A stretch of 64,000 bases of DNA from Clostridioides difficile_D (lineage in GTDB: Bacteria > Bacillota > Clostridia > Peptostreptococcales > Peptostreptococcaceae), in NCBI GenBank assembly GCA_945861085.1, contig OX244046.1, positions 3,100,001 through 3,164,000 on the forward strand. The letters are read 5' to 3'. Position numbers and translations under genes: made by a program. Each line of letters opens with the position of its first letter. The first letter of the stretch is position 1. The notes under the pieces were generated by a model. That model did no database searches and was not told where the DNA came from. It saw only the letters and a program-made list of their open reading frames with translations. Positions 1-8,089 of this stretch are shown one piece after another.

Positions 1-541
1 CACTTCTATTATTAAATATGCTTGATGAAAAACTTCCTACAATCCTATCACCATGAATTTGAATCATATCAAACCCTGCTTTTTTTGCATTCAATGCTGC
101 TACTTTAAATAAATCTATAATATTTTTAATTTCTTCTTTGGACATATTTGTTATGTAATCTTTTACTCCATCAGCCATGATTTTTTTTATCTCATCATGT
201 GAAGTAATTCCCATTTTCATAGTATTTTTAATTAAATTAATATCATAATCTGAACAAAATATTTGTGCTGATACCTTTGCGCCAGAATTGTGTATCTCAT
301 CTACAATTTTCTTACATTTTATAACTCCCTCTTCATCTGATAAACTCATAGCCATCTTATGAAAACTAGGTCTAACAGATACATCTCCTAAAGTAATCAG
401 AGCTACTCCTGACTTTGCAATATCACAAAACTTTTTAATTTTTTCTTCCAATTTAAGACCCATGCTTGTAGGTGCAAATGATACTCTATTTTTTAATTCC
501 AAACTTCCAATTTTAATTGGCTTTAACAAATTGCAATACAT
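1..541 (-). CDS. NADH:flavin oxidoreductase (old yellow enzyme family), N-terminal part
   Basis: The minus-strand frame opens at ATG 541 and runs off the left edge, so only about 180 N-terminal residues are seen. The protein begins MYCNLLKPIKIGSLELKNRV and continues with SFAPTSMGLK, the usual N-terminus of FMN-containing old-yellow-enzyme reductases (first strand of the TIM barrel and the start of the FMN site). Family members reduce activated double bonds with NAD(P)H; some larger relatives also carry an Fe-S cluster, which cannot be judged here. The start lies one base after the stop of the MarR gene, with an AGGAAG ribosome site inside that gene's last codons, so the two are co-transcribed. 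The substrate is unknown. Confidence 0.85.
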   Translation of the reverse strand, partial: MYCNLLKPIKIGSLELKNRVSFAPTSMGLKLEEKIKKFCDIAKSGVALITLGDVSVRPSFHKMAMSLSDEEGVIKCKKIVDEIHNSGAKVSAQIFCSDYDINLIKNTMKMGITSHDEIKKIMADGVKDYITNMSKEEIKNIIDLFKVAALNAKKAGFDMIQIHGDRIVGSFSSSIFNNRS

Positions 542-542
542 C

Positions 543-989
543 CTATTCTTCCTCCACAGTTGTCTTTATATCCTTTACTACATGTAATTTCTTTACTAAT
601 TCTTTATACTCTTCATCCGAAAACTCTCTTTTTACACTGTTATCCCACTTTGAAAATATATTCTTTATATCTCCTAATACTTCCTCACCCTTGTCTGTTA
701 CTCTCAGCTGAAAAGCTCTACTATCATCAGGATTTTGGATTTTTTCTATATATCCACCTTTCTCTAACCTGGATATAGTTCTTGTCGTATAAGCTTTATC
801 AACTTCAAATTCTGTCGAAACATCATTCAAGGAACAATTTCTATTTTTATTGATATAAATTAAATAGAAGTACAGACCATTTGTGAGTTTATATGGCTTT
901 AAGCATTTTTCACAATAAAGTTTAAAATTTTTTTGTAAATTACAGATAATATATGATAAACTTTCATACTGTAAATTTTTAAAATCCAT
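543..989 (-). CDS. MarR-family transcriptional regulator
   Basis: This 148-residue protein has the normal length and layout of MarR regulators. A winged helix occupies roughly residues 45-115, including the recognition part KAYTTRTISRLEKGGYI and the wing NPDDSRAFQLRVTDKG, flanked by dimerisation helices. Such proteins usually repress a neighbouring gene and are released by a small aromatic or oxidising ligand. It is translationally linked to the following old-yellow-enzyme gene, which is its probable target. A promoter and a large inverted repeat lie just upstream, suggesting autoregulation. The ligand cannot be deduced. Confidence 0.92.
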   Translation of the reverse strand: MDFKNLQYESLSYIICNLQKNFKLYCEKCLKPYKLTNGLYFYLIYINKNRNCSLNDVSTEFEVDKAYTTRTISRLEKGGYIEKIQNPDDSRAFQLRVTDKGEEVLGDIKNIFSKWDNSVKREFSDEEYKELVKKLHVVKDIKTTVEEE

Positions 990-1020
990 CTTAAATTTCC
1001 CCTCTATAATTTTAATATAT

Positions 1021-1064
1021 TTGACTATATCAACTATATTATATTAAACAATTAATATAGTCAA
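1021..1064 (-). promoter_or_regulatory. Promoter and inverted-repeat operator of the MarR/reductase unit
   Basis: On the minus strand a -35 TTGACT is followed after 17 bases by TAATAT, a good vegetative promoter pointing at the MarR gene. The whole segment is bounded by an exact inverted repeat, TTGACTATAT at 1021-1030 and ATATAGTCAA at 1055-1064, so the -35 box lies within one arm. This is the expected place for a MarR autorepression site. That MarR binds here is inference. Confidence 0.6.
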
Positions 1065-1293
1065 GAATATTTTACTTTCTAAATATATATTTTATCAATT
1101 CTTTATAAAACATTATAGAAAATAATCATGATTAAGTCAGAAATTGGAATTTTTAATATGCACTATACATAAATATATTTTATATAAAAGTTTATATTTT
1201 TAAACAAATAAATTTTCGAAAATTGTCTAAATTCAGTAAAAATATGGTAATATATACATAAGCAATATAAATCTATAAAAGGGAGTGTTACAT

Positions 1294-2484
1294 ATGATAT
1301 CTAATAAAATGCAAACTTTAGTTGCAAACAGTTCTGTTATAAGAGCTATGTTTGAAGAAGGAAAGAAACTTTCTGATATTTATGGAGAAGAAAATGTTTT
1401 TGATTTTAGCATAGGAAATCCAAGTGTTGAACCTCCAGAGACTATTAAAGCAGTTATAAATGATATTTTGAATGAAGAATCTCCAAATTTAGTTCATGGA
1501 TATATGAATAACTCAGGATATGAAGATGTAAGAGATGCTATTGCTAATCATATCAATAAAAAAGATGGATTAGACCTTACAAGAGAAAACTTAATTATGA
1601 CTTGTGGTGCTGCTGGAGGTCTAAATATTATTTTAAAAACTCTTTTAAATCCTGATGATGAAGTTATTGCTTTTGCACCGTATTTTGGTGAGTATAAAAA
1701 CTATACAGAAAACTATGACGGAAAATTAGTAGAAGTTCCTACAAACATAGAGACTTTTGAACCAGATTTAGATGCTCTAAAAAATGCTATTACTCCAAAA
1801 ACAAGAGCTTTAATAATAAACACTCCAAATAATCCTACTGGTGTCATCTATTCTGAAGAATTATTAAAAAATCTTGGAGAATTATTGGATTCAAAACAAA
1901 AGGAATTTAATACAAACATATACTTAATTTCTGACGAACCATATAGAGAAATAATTTATGATGGTGCTAAAGTTCCTTGTGTACTAAAATACTATAGAAA
2001 CTCATTTATAGGATACTCTTACAGTAAATCATTATCTCTACCTGGTGAACGTATAGGATATATTGTTGCTAATGGACAAATGGATGATTTTGATGATGTT
2101 ATGTCTTCTCTAAATGTTGCAAATAGAATACTTGGATTTGTAAATGCTCCTTCTCTTTTTCAAAGAGTTATTGCAAGAAGTTTAGATGCTGAAGTTGATG
2201 TAAACATTTATAAAAAGAATTTTGACCTTCTATATAATAGTTTAATCGATATGGGATATTCTTGTGTTAAACCTAGTGGTACATTCTATTTATTCCCAAA
2301 AGCTCCAATTGAAGACGATAAAAAATTCTGCAATGATGCAAAACAATTTAATCTATTATTAGTACCAGGTTCTTCTTTTGGTTGTCCAGGTCATTTTAGA
2401 GTATCATATTGTGTATCTTATGACAAAGTTAAAAGCTCTCTACCAGCATTTGAAAAATTAGCCAAACTGTATAATTTAAAATAA
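1294..2484 (+). CDS. Pyridoxal-phosphate-dependent aminotransferase, class I/II
   Basis: This is a 396-residue fold-type I aminotransferase of the aspartate aminotransferase kind. Visible landmarks are the substrate-side FSIGNPSVEPP near the N-terminus, NTPNNPTGVIYS with the PLP-contacting Asn, SDEPYREIIYDG with the Asp/Tyr pair, and SYSKSLSLPGERIGY containing the Schiff-base lysine. ATG 1294 is chosen over GTG 1285 because GGGAG at 1281-1285 sits at the right distance from it. The gene stands alone and ends in a strong hairpin terminator. The exact amino acid substrate is not evident. Confidence 0.93.
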   Translation: MISNKMQTLVANSSVIRAMFEEGKKLSDIYGEENVFDFSIGNPSVEPPETIKAVINDILNEESPNLVHGYMNNSGYEDVRDAIANHINKKDGLDLTRENLIMTCGAAGGLNIILKTLLNPDDEVIAFAPYFGEYKNYTENYDGKLVEVPTNIETFEPDLDALKNAITPKTRALIINTPNNPTGVIYSEELLKNLGELLDSKQKEFNTNIYLISDEPYREIIYDGAKVPCVLKYYRNSFIGYSYSKSLSLPGERIGYIVANGQMDDFDDVMSSLNVANRILGFVNAPSLFQRVIARSLDAEVDVNIYKKNFDLLYNSLIDMGYSCVKPSGTFYLFPKAPIEDDKKFCNDAKQFNLLLVPGSSFGCPGHFRVSYCVSYDKVKSSLPAFEKLAKLYNLK

Positions 2485-2509
2485 TTAAATCAAGGTAATT
2501 TAAATAATT

Positions 2510-2553
2510 AACTACCTTAGTATAGAATACTCACATTCTATACTAAGGTAGTT
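2510..2553 (+). terminator. Terminator of the aminotransferase gene
   Basis: A perfect 19-bp stem (arms beginning AACTACCTTAGTATAG and its complement) with a six-base loop lies 25 bases after the stop codon. It is followed by a T-rich run and may act in both directions. Confidence 0.85.
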
Positions 2554-2651
2554 TATAATTTTATGTACTATATTTCACATGCCATATTATTCCAATATGC
2601 TTGAATATTGTAATCTATAGTACTAATATAAGTTACAAGGAGGTGTTTGAC

Positions 2652-3617
2652 TTGAAAAAAGGTTATGTTTATATAATACTGACTACCTTATTTTTTAGTT
2701 CAATGGAAATTAGTCTAAAAACTGTCACTAATGACTTTAATCCCTTACAAATAACTTTATCAAGATTTTTTGTTGGCGGTTTAGTCTTACTACCTTTTGC
2801 TATAAAAAGATTAAGATCTCTTAGTCTTTCTATTACAAAATCAGACTTAAAATACTTTGCATTTCTAGGTTTTATGTGTGTAGTAGTAAGTATGTCATTG
2901 TACCAACTGGCTGTTCTAAACACAAAAGCATCTGTAGTTGCTGTTTTGTTTAGTTGTAATCCAGTCTTTGTAATGCTTCTAGCTTACTTAATTTTGAAGG
3001 AAAAAATATATAGGCACAATGTAATTTCACTTATATTAGAAGTACTTGGAATTATAGTTATAATAAATCCATTGCATACAAAATTAACTTTTAGTGGAAT
3101 ATTCTTAACATTATCTTCTGCTATTATTTTTTCAATGTATACTGTATTTGGTAAAAGAAAAACTTTAAAATTTGGCGGAATAGTTGTAACTTGCTTTAGT
3201 TTTATATTTGGTAGTTTAGAAATGTTGATATTGGTTTTGCTTACTAAAATTAATTTTATCGCAGATATATTAAATAAAAATAAACTTCATGTATTTGCAA
3301 ATATCCCTATTTTTAGTGGCTATACCTTACACAATATGCCCATTATGATTTATGTCTTCGTATTTGTTACAGGTGTTGGTTATGCACTTTACTTCATGGC
3401 AATGGAAGCTACATCTACTAGTCTTACATCTTTAGTGTTCTTCTTTAAACCAGTAATATCTCCAATACTAGCATTATTAATACTTAAAGAAATTATTCCT
3501 ATTAATATGGTTATAGGAATTTTATTGATAGTAGTTGGCTCAATAATTTCTATTATACCTACAATAATTACTCAAGCGCATAATAGGCACATTGAATCCT
3601 TATATAAGGAATCATAA
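2652..3617 (+). CDS. EamA/DMT-family permease
   Basis: About 321 residues with ten hydrophobic segments arranged as two EamA repeats, the layout of drug/metabolite transporters such as RhaT- and YdcZ-like exporters. The translation starts best at TTG 2652 (LKKGYVYIILTTLFF...), because AAGGAGGTG at 2638-2646 is correctly spaced for it. The longer frame from ATG 2601 lacks a ribosome site. Substrates of such permeases range from amino acids to nucleotides and cannot be told from sequence. It is separated from the upstream aminotransferase by a terminator, so the two form independent units. Confidence 0.85.
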   Translation: MKKGYVYIILTTLFFSSMEISLKTVTNDFNPLQITLSRFFVGGLVLLPFAIKRLRSLSLSITKSDLKYFAFLGFMCVVVSMSLYQLAVLNTKASVVAVLFSCNPVFVMLLAYLILKEKIYRHNVISLILEVLGIIVIINPLHTKLTFSGIFLTLSSAIIFSMYTVFGKRKTLKFGGIVVTCFSFIFGSLEMLILVLLTKINFIADILNKNKLHVFANIPIFSGYTLHNMPIMIYVFVFVTGVGYALYFMAMEATSTSLTSLVFFFKPVISPILALLILKEIIPINMVIGILLIVVGSIISIIPTIITQAHNRHIESLYKES

Positions 3618-3677
3618 TTGATACACTACCTTGGTTATACATAAGATTAAATTTATTAGTTTTACATGCAATATAAA

Positions 3678-3800
3678 AAAAGGGTGTCTCAAAATGAACT
3701 TTTTAGTTCATGAGACACTCTTTTTTGTATGAAATCAAATATATTTTCATCATTTCAACAATGAAAAAGAAGCTTATCTCTATTTTGAGACAGCTTCTTA
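3678..3800. repeat. MITE-like dispersed repeat, copy 1
   Basis: About 120 bases with terminal inverted repeats containing TGTCTCAAAAT at the left and ATTTTGAGACAG at the right. An internal hairpin is formed by GTGTCTCA/TGAACT and AGTTCA/TGAGACAC, followed by a T run. A closely similar copy lies at 30281-30412. There is no coding capacity. The ends resemble the GAGACAG-type termini of several IS families, so it may be a non-autonomous element. Its hairpin could also end transcription of the converging DMT permease and PPEP-1 genes. Confidence 0.7.
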
Positions 3801-3825
3801 ATTTATTTTTAATTTATTAAATTTT

Positions 3826-4488
3826 CTATTTAGCTAAGTTTTGTAAAAAGCTATAAGTTTGTGGACAAGCTGCTTTTAATTTACTATTTGTATCTTGATT
3901 TAAATAGTAATATGCAAATGCTTCTGCAAAGAATTCTTCTGGATATACACCTAAATAATTTACATTACCTAAAGAACGTCCTTCTTTAGCAAATATTTGT
4001 TTAAATTGTGCTGATTTAGAAATATCATTTAATGCTATATGGTCTATTGCATGTGCTGTTTCATGTAATTCTAAGTTTATTGCATCATGACCTTTACCTT
4101 TGTTACTAAATCCTATTCTAAGAGCTACTGTACTTCCACCTAAACCAGGAACATCATCCCAAGTTTTTCCAGTACCTTCCCAACCCTTAGGAACTACACC
4201 TTTTAAATAAGCGTATTCTTTTTCATCTGTTAACTTTCCACTTAATAATTTTATTTTTAAGTTATCTTGTTTTAATGCATTTAAATACTTTCCATCTATA
4301 TTAGCTAGTCTATTTACCATAGCGTTAGCTTCATTTTTATTGTAATTTCCAGTTGGAAGAACCACTATTTGACTAAGTGTTTCTTTATTTTGTTGTATAG
4401 TAGTACTGTCTGCATGTGCACTTACTGGAACTGAACTTATTAAGAACATTGATATTATAGCGATTAATAATTTTTTACTTGGTTTCAT
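3826..4488 (-). CDS. zmp1: Pro-Pro endopeptidase PPEP-1 (secreted zinc metalloprotease)
   Basis: A 220-residue secreted protease. Residues 1-26 form a signal peptide (KKLLIAIISMFLISSVPVSAHA). The zinc site is HETAH at 142-146 with catalytic Glu143, the third ligand Glu185 in YPEEFFAEAF, and Tyr178 in NYLGVY. These match what is known for C. difficile PPEP-1 (CD2830), which hydrolyses the bond between two prolines in NPPVP-type sequences and sheds surface adhesins. Its substrate is encoded immediately upstream on the same strand. The gene is preceded by a type I c-di-GMP riboswitch with a terminator, so it is expected to be off at high c-di-GMP and on in the motile, low-c-di-GMP state. Confidence 0.97.
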   Translation of the reverse strand: MKPSKKLLIAIISMFLISSVPVSAHADSTTIQQNKETLSQIVVLPTGNYNKNEANAMVNRLANIDGKYLNALKQDNLKIKLLSGKLTDEKEYAYLKGVVPKGWEGTGKTWDDVPGLGGSTVALRIGFSNKGKGHDAINLELHETAHAIDHIALNDISKSAQFKQIFAKEGRSLGNVNYLGVYPEEFFAEAFAYYYLNQDTNSKLKAACPQTYSFLQNLAK

Positions 4489-4537
4489 ATTATTCCCTCC
4501 TTTGAGTTAGGCCGGGAGTAATAAATTTCAAAATAAA

Positions 4538-4559
4538 AAAGATACCCAAGAGTATCTTT
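4538..4559 (-). terminator. Riboswitch expression-platform terminator of zmp1
   Basis: On the minus strand AAAGATAC pairs with GTATCTTT and a T-rich run follows, between the aptamer and the zmp1 start. The 5' part of this hairpin (TACTCTT on the RNA strand) can alternatively pair with AAGAGTA at the 3' edge of the aptamer. That gives a clear antiterminator/terminator choice, in which ligand binding frees the terminator. Confidence 0.8.
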
Positions 4560-4577
4560 GTATATACAAAAAGAAAT

Positions 4578-4670
4578 TTTTACTCTTTTCGGCAACTGGC
4601 TGGCATGGTTTACTAAACTTTAGCCCCTATAGCTTTGCGTGACTAGGTTTCCCTAGTTTTGCCTCATTTA
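4578..4670 (-). ncRNA. Cyclic di-GMP-I (GEMM-I) riboswitch aptamer
   Basis: Read on the minus strand, the segment contains the conserved GEMM-I pieces in order: AGGCAAAACTAGGGAAACC, then AGTCACGCAAAGC, then GGGGCTAA, then AAACCATGCCAGCCAGTTGCC. The last holds the GNRA-receptor and G-binding region. It lies between a strong promoter and the terminator in front of zmp1. Type I riboswitches in C. difficile typically shut off their genes at high c-di-GMP, and the visible terminator geometry agrees. Confidence 0.93.
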
Positions 4671-4683
4671 ATTTTATATTTAT

Positions 4684-4712
4684 ATTATAACCTATATCTT
4701 TTTAGTTGTCTA
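4684..4712 (-). promoter_or_regulatory. Vegetative promoter of zmp1
   Basis: On the minus strand TAGACA (4707-4712) is followed by exactly 17 bases and TATAAT (4684-4689), placing the start site just before the riboswitch. The same TAGACA-N17-TATAAT promoter is found in front of the adhesin gene. The two genes therefore appear to share constitutive initiation and to differ only in their riboswitches. Confidence 0.8.
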
Positions 4713-4767
4713 TAGGCTTTTGGATTTTTTTTCTAATAAGTTATTATTTTTTTACATAATACTCCAA

Positions 4768-4826
4768 AAAAAAATATCTTCTAACAATATTTTTACCATA
4801 AAATATTGTTTTAGAAGATATTTTTT
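4768..4826 (-). terminator. Terminator of the adhesin gene
   Basis: A stem of about 24 bp (AAAAAATATCTTCTAACAAT and its complement) with a short loop lies about 30 bases after the adhesin stop codon and ends in a T run on the minus strand. It separates the adhesin transcript from the zmp1 promoter. Confidence 0.85.
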
Positions 4827-4858
4827 AATATTACTTATATTTTTTATAATGTTAGGGT

Positions 4859-7765
4859 CTAATTTGTATTTTTATTTCGTCTTAATATAATAAGCCCCAC
4901 AATAGCTCCTAGAACTAACAGTACTTCTCCAATAATTGTAGTATTATCACCTGTTTTTGGTGGTACTGGTGGATTTACTACAGTATCATCTTTAACTTTG
5001 TCATTCTTTTCTTCTGATACTGATGGTTTTACTACCTCTGGTATTGGAACAATTTGTTTAACCGGCTTTTCTATTACATCTTCTGATGGTGGTATTGGTG
5101 GATTCACGACCTCTGGTATTGGTGGATTTACCACATCTTCTAATGGTGGTACTGGTGGATTTATTACTACAGTTTCATCTGTATCAGATGAACTTGATGG
5201 TTTCCTTGGTTTATCTATGCTTGGTGGCACTGGTGGATTTACTACTGGTTCATCTGTATTTGGCGGTACTGGTGGATTTTCTTGTTTTACATTTTCTATA
5301 TTTCCAATATCTACTATCTTACCAATATCTTTATTACCAATTTCAACCTTAATTTTATCTTTCAGTTTTTCATATCCACTTGGAGCCATTACCTCCACTA
5401 AATAATATATTCCTGGTTTTTTTACACTAGATTGAATTACACCATCTTCATCACTAACTAAGTCCTTAACTACTATATTTCCAGATACATCTTCTAAATT
5501 GAACTTAGCACCTGAAAGTACATTTTTCTTTAAAGCATCTATTTTTTTAGCTTTAAAAGCATAACCTTGTTTAGTAGTTTCTACTCCAGGAGGACTTGAG
5601 CCATTAATCTGAGCTACATTTTGTATAGTTTCCCCAACTTTTACATTTGTAAAGTCTGCATCAAATGTAACCCAACTTTGCACAGGTTCACCTTCTTTTA
5701 TCTGCTTAAACTCATATTTATTCACTAATCTTATTGTGTTTTTTCCATCTCCAGCTTCTTTTTTAAGTTCAAGATTATCTGAATATTTTATATTAGATAT
5801 TTTTAGAGCTGGGTTTACTTCATCTAAAAGACTTACTTGTCCTGCATCATAAACGCCATAAGTTGACATATTAATTTTGTATTTAACAATCTGATTATCA
5901 CTACTATTTAAAACTTTTTTATCAACTTCTTTTTTTGCGCTTATTAACCCAGAATTCTTCTTAAAGCTTATCTCATCATTTTTATCAATTTGGCTATTAT
6001 TTGCATCAAGAACAGCTCTATTTACATAGCTATCTTCAATACTAATAACCTTTAATGTATAAGCTATAAAAAACTTTGATTCTACTTCTTCTTTACTAAG
6101 ATTAATTGTAAATCCAGTTATAACTTTATCTACTTGCCCACTTTCATTTCTTTTTTCTTCTACTTTATATGAAATATTGTTGGCAATTTTTTCTTTACTC
6201 CAAGGAGTCCAGCTCCCATTCATTGGAACTTCTACAACTCTAAAATCATGTCCAGATTCTCCTGAAATAGTCAATCTCATACCTTCTGGTATATTATCCG
6301 TTATAACAACATTACTGATTGATGATTTATCATCATTTACTGAAATCTGATAGTTTATTACTTGACCAACTTGAGTAATATTTGTTGCTCCTGAATGTCC
6401 TTTAGTGAGAAGATAATTATCCCCTCTATCAAACACACTTACAGTAGCATCATCCTCTTGTATCTTCTTACCATCAGATTCTATCCTAGCTACGTTTTTA
6501 TATTTATTACCATGTTTTGCATTTTCATCACTAATTCTAGCTTTATACTTAACAGTATACAATTTATCTATATTACCAAAATTAACTGAAATAGAGTTTG
6601 CATTCTGTGTAATGTTAAAATCACTTATTTCTTTCCCATCACTTGTTACTACAATTACAGAACCATTTACCAATGTCAGTCCTTCAGGAAGCTCGTCATA
6701 CAAAGTAATATCTTTTAATTCTTCCTGTTTTTCATTTACTTGTATGCTGTAATTTATATCTTTATTTTTAACTGGCATGAATACAGTAGTTGATTTTCTT
6801 CCTTCAACAAGCTTCTTAAGTGTTCCTTTAGCCTCTTCAACATCTTCTTTATCTCCAGGCTTTATTTCTACATCTACATCTCCACTTCCACTTTCTATTT
6901 TTCCAGTAGTTTCAATGTGAATTCTTGCATTTGTATCTTCATCAACTTTTTTAACATACGCTTCCAAACCTATTTTCCCTTGCATTACACTTTGACCATT
7001 GGGCAATTCTCTAAATGTAAGTGTATACTCTCCATTACTTTCTGTTTTATCAAAGCACTCACTTGTATAATCTAAATTAACTTTATTGAATACATCTGGC
7101 ACATTAAAAGTTATTGAATCACCTGCTTGTATCCCTTTTGATGTTGGAGTATAAGTTAAATTAAATGATATTTTTTTCATTGATTCTGTTTCTATTGTAC
7201 TGTTATTAATTTTTATAATAAATCCATAGTCCTCATTATCTTCATTAAGCTCTTCTTCTAGGACTTTCAATAAGTTTTCATCTTCTAATAGTTTCTCTTC
7301 CTTTGGAGTCTGCTCTGGATTTTTATTGTCTAGTAGCTTCTCTTCTTCTGGAGTTTGCTCTGGGTTTTTATTATCTAGTGGTTTCTCTCCTTCTGGAGTC
7401 TGCTCTGGATTTTTATTATCTAGTGGCTTCTCTTCTTCTGGAGTCTGTTTTGGATTTTTATTATCTAGCGGCTTCTCTCCTTCTGGAGTTTGCTCTGGAT
7501 TTTTATTATCTAGTGGCTTCTCTTCTTCTGGAGTCTGCTCTGGATTTTTATTATCTAGCGGCTTCTCTTCTCCTGGGGCTTGTTCTGGTTTTTTATTGTC
7601 TATTTGCTTTTCATCCCCAGTTGATGAACTAATTGAACTATTTTGAATCTGACTGTTATCTCCTAATTCTGAAGCATAAGATACAGTTGGATATATTGTA
7701 GATACTACCATACTTAAAATCATGATTAAACTGATTAATAATGCCTTTTTATTTCCTTTCTCCAT
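4859..7765 (-). CDS. Sortase-anchored collagen-adhesin-like surface protein, PPEP-1 substrate (CD2831 type)
   Basis: A 968-residue cell-wall protein. A signal peptide ends near residue 31 (VSYAS), followed by seven 15-residue repeats (LDNKNPEQTPEEEKP type, about residues 55-159). Several Ig-like isopeptide/DUF11-type domains follow to about residue 800, then a prolin-like SpaA-type domain with ISAK/VDGVIQ features. The C-terminal linker carries six NPPVP/NPPIP motifs, the known PPEP-1 cleavage pattern. It ends with PPKTG (935-939), a hydrophobic helix and RRNKNTN, the sorting signal used by C. difficile sortase B. A type II c-di-GMP riboswitch precedes it, so it should be made at high c-di-GMP, when PPEP-1 is off. 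Ligand specificity (collagen) is known for the family, not visible here. Confidence 0.95.
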   Translation of the reverse strand: MEKGNKKALLISLIMILSMVVSTIYPTVSYASELGDNSQIQNSSISSSTGDEKQIDNKKPEQAPGEEKPLDNKNPEQTPEEEKPLDNKNPEQTPEGEKPLDNKNPKQTPEEEKPLDNKNPEQTPEGEKPLDNKNPEQTPEEEKLLDNKNPEQTPKEEKLLEDENLLKVLEEELNEDNEDYGFIIKINNSTIETESMKKISFNLTYTPTSKGIQAGDSITFNVPDVFNKVNLDYTSECFDKTESNGEYTLTFRELPNGQSVMQGKIGLEAYVKKVDEDTNARIHIETTGKIESGSGDVDVEIKPGDKEDVEEAKGTLKKLVEGRKSTTVFMPVKNKDINYSIQVNEKQEELKDITLYDELPEGLTLVNGSVIVVTSDGKEISDFNITQNANSISVNFGNIDKLYTVKYKARISDENAKHGNKYKNVARIESDGKKIQEDDATVSVFDRGDNYLLTKGHSGATNITQVGQVINYQISVNDDKSSISNVVITDNIPEGMRLTISGESGHDFRVVEVPMNGSWTPWSKEKIANNISYKVEEKRNESGQVDKVITGFTINLSKEEVESKFFIAYTLKVISIEDSYVNRAVLDANNSQIDKNDEISFKKNSGLISAKKEVDKKVLNSSDNQIVKYKINMSTYGVYDAGQVSLLDEVNPALKISNIKYSDNLELKKEAGDGKNTIRLVNKYEFKQIKEGEPVQSWVTFDADFTNVKVGETIQNVAQINGSSPPGVETTKQGYAFKAKKIDALKKNVLSGAKFNLEDVSGNIVVKDLVSDEDGVIQSSVKKPGIYYLVEVMAPSGYEKLKDKIKVEIGNKDIGKIVDIGNIENVKQENPPVPPNTDEPVVNPPVPPSIDKPRKPSSSSDTDETVVINPPVPPLEDVVNPPIPEVVNPPIPPSEDVIEKPVKQIVPIPEVVKPSVSEEKNDKVKDDTVVNPPVPPKTGDNTTIIGEVLLVLGAIVGLIILRRNKNTN
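7289..7603 (-). repeat. Seven tandem 45-bp coding repeats in the adhesin
   Basis: Seven in-frame copies of a 45-bp unit encode LDNKNPEQTPEEEKP with small variations (first copy IDNKKPEQAPGEEKP, last copy ending EEKL). The copies alternate between EEEKP and EGEKP endings, which suggests duplication of a two-unit block. The acidic, proline-rich array forms a stalk right after the signal peptide. Copy number is likely to vary between strains. Confidence 0.93.
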
Positions 7766-7851
7766 ATAGATTTCTCCCCTCTAGACTATCTATAATTTAT
7801 AATCTTCCATATAATGACACATATAAATTAATTTTTACTAAAAAATTATAC

Positions 7852-7890
7852 AAAAAAAGCTATGAAAATAAATAAATTTATATTCATAGC
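7852..7890 (-). terminator. Riboswitch expression-platform terminator of the adhesin gene
   Basis: On the minus strand GCTATGAATATAAATT pairs with a downstream AATTTATTTATTTTCATAGC-like arm and is followed by seven T. The 5' arm (CCGGCTATG) overlaps the 3' conserved GCAACCGGC of the type II aptamer. Ligand binding should therefore disrupt the terminator, making this an ON switch. Confidence 0.78.
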
Positions 7891-7975
7891 CGGTTGCACC
7901 ACTGACTCAGTATATCCATAAGGTGCCCAATAATAGAATATACTTCAACATCTCTATAATATTTCATAAAAAACA
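7880..7975 (-). ncRNA. Cyclic di-GMP-II riboswitch aptamer
   Basis: Minus-strand sequence shows the class II signature: GGGCACC, a variable stem with CTGAGTCAG, then GGTGCAACCGGC, in which GGTGC/GGGCACC form the pseudoknot core. The same GGGCAC...GTGCAACCG pattern is known from other C. difficile adhesin genes and the ribozyme-linked example. Combined with the overlapping terminator it should switch the adhesin on at high c-di-GMP. Confidence 0.88.
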
Positions 7976-8018
7976 ATTAAAATTGTTATATTCATATTAA
8001 ATACAATTATATACTTCT

Positions 8019-8047
8019 ATTATATTATGACTCTATATTATTGTCTA
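8019..8047 (-). promoter_or_regulatory. Vegetative promoter of the adhesin gene
   Basis: TAGACA at 8042-8047 and TATAAT at 8019-8024 on the minus strand are separated by 17 bases. This is the same promoter arrangement as that of zmp1, giving a leader of about 245 bases that contains the type II riboswitch. Confidence 0.78.
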
Positions 8048-8089
8048 TGTTTTTTACATTTTTTCCCTTATTTTACTCTTAATGAATCA

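Noticed and set aside
1285..1293. GTG start of the aminotransferase
   Set aside because: It overlaps the ribosome-binding site; ATG 1294 is correctly spaced.
4998..5405. Plus-strand frames opposite the adhesin C-terminus
   Set aside because: They are shadows of the proline-rich linker; no start signal and no family resemblance.
7289..7603. Possible CRISPR array
   Set aside because: The repeats are contiguous, in frame and coding, with no spacers.
7303..7646. Two long frames opposite the adhesin repeats (109 and 106 residues)
   Set aside because: They are low-complexity mirror translations of the 45-bp repeats on the other strand, without ribosome sites.
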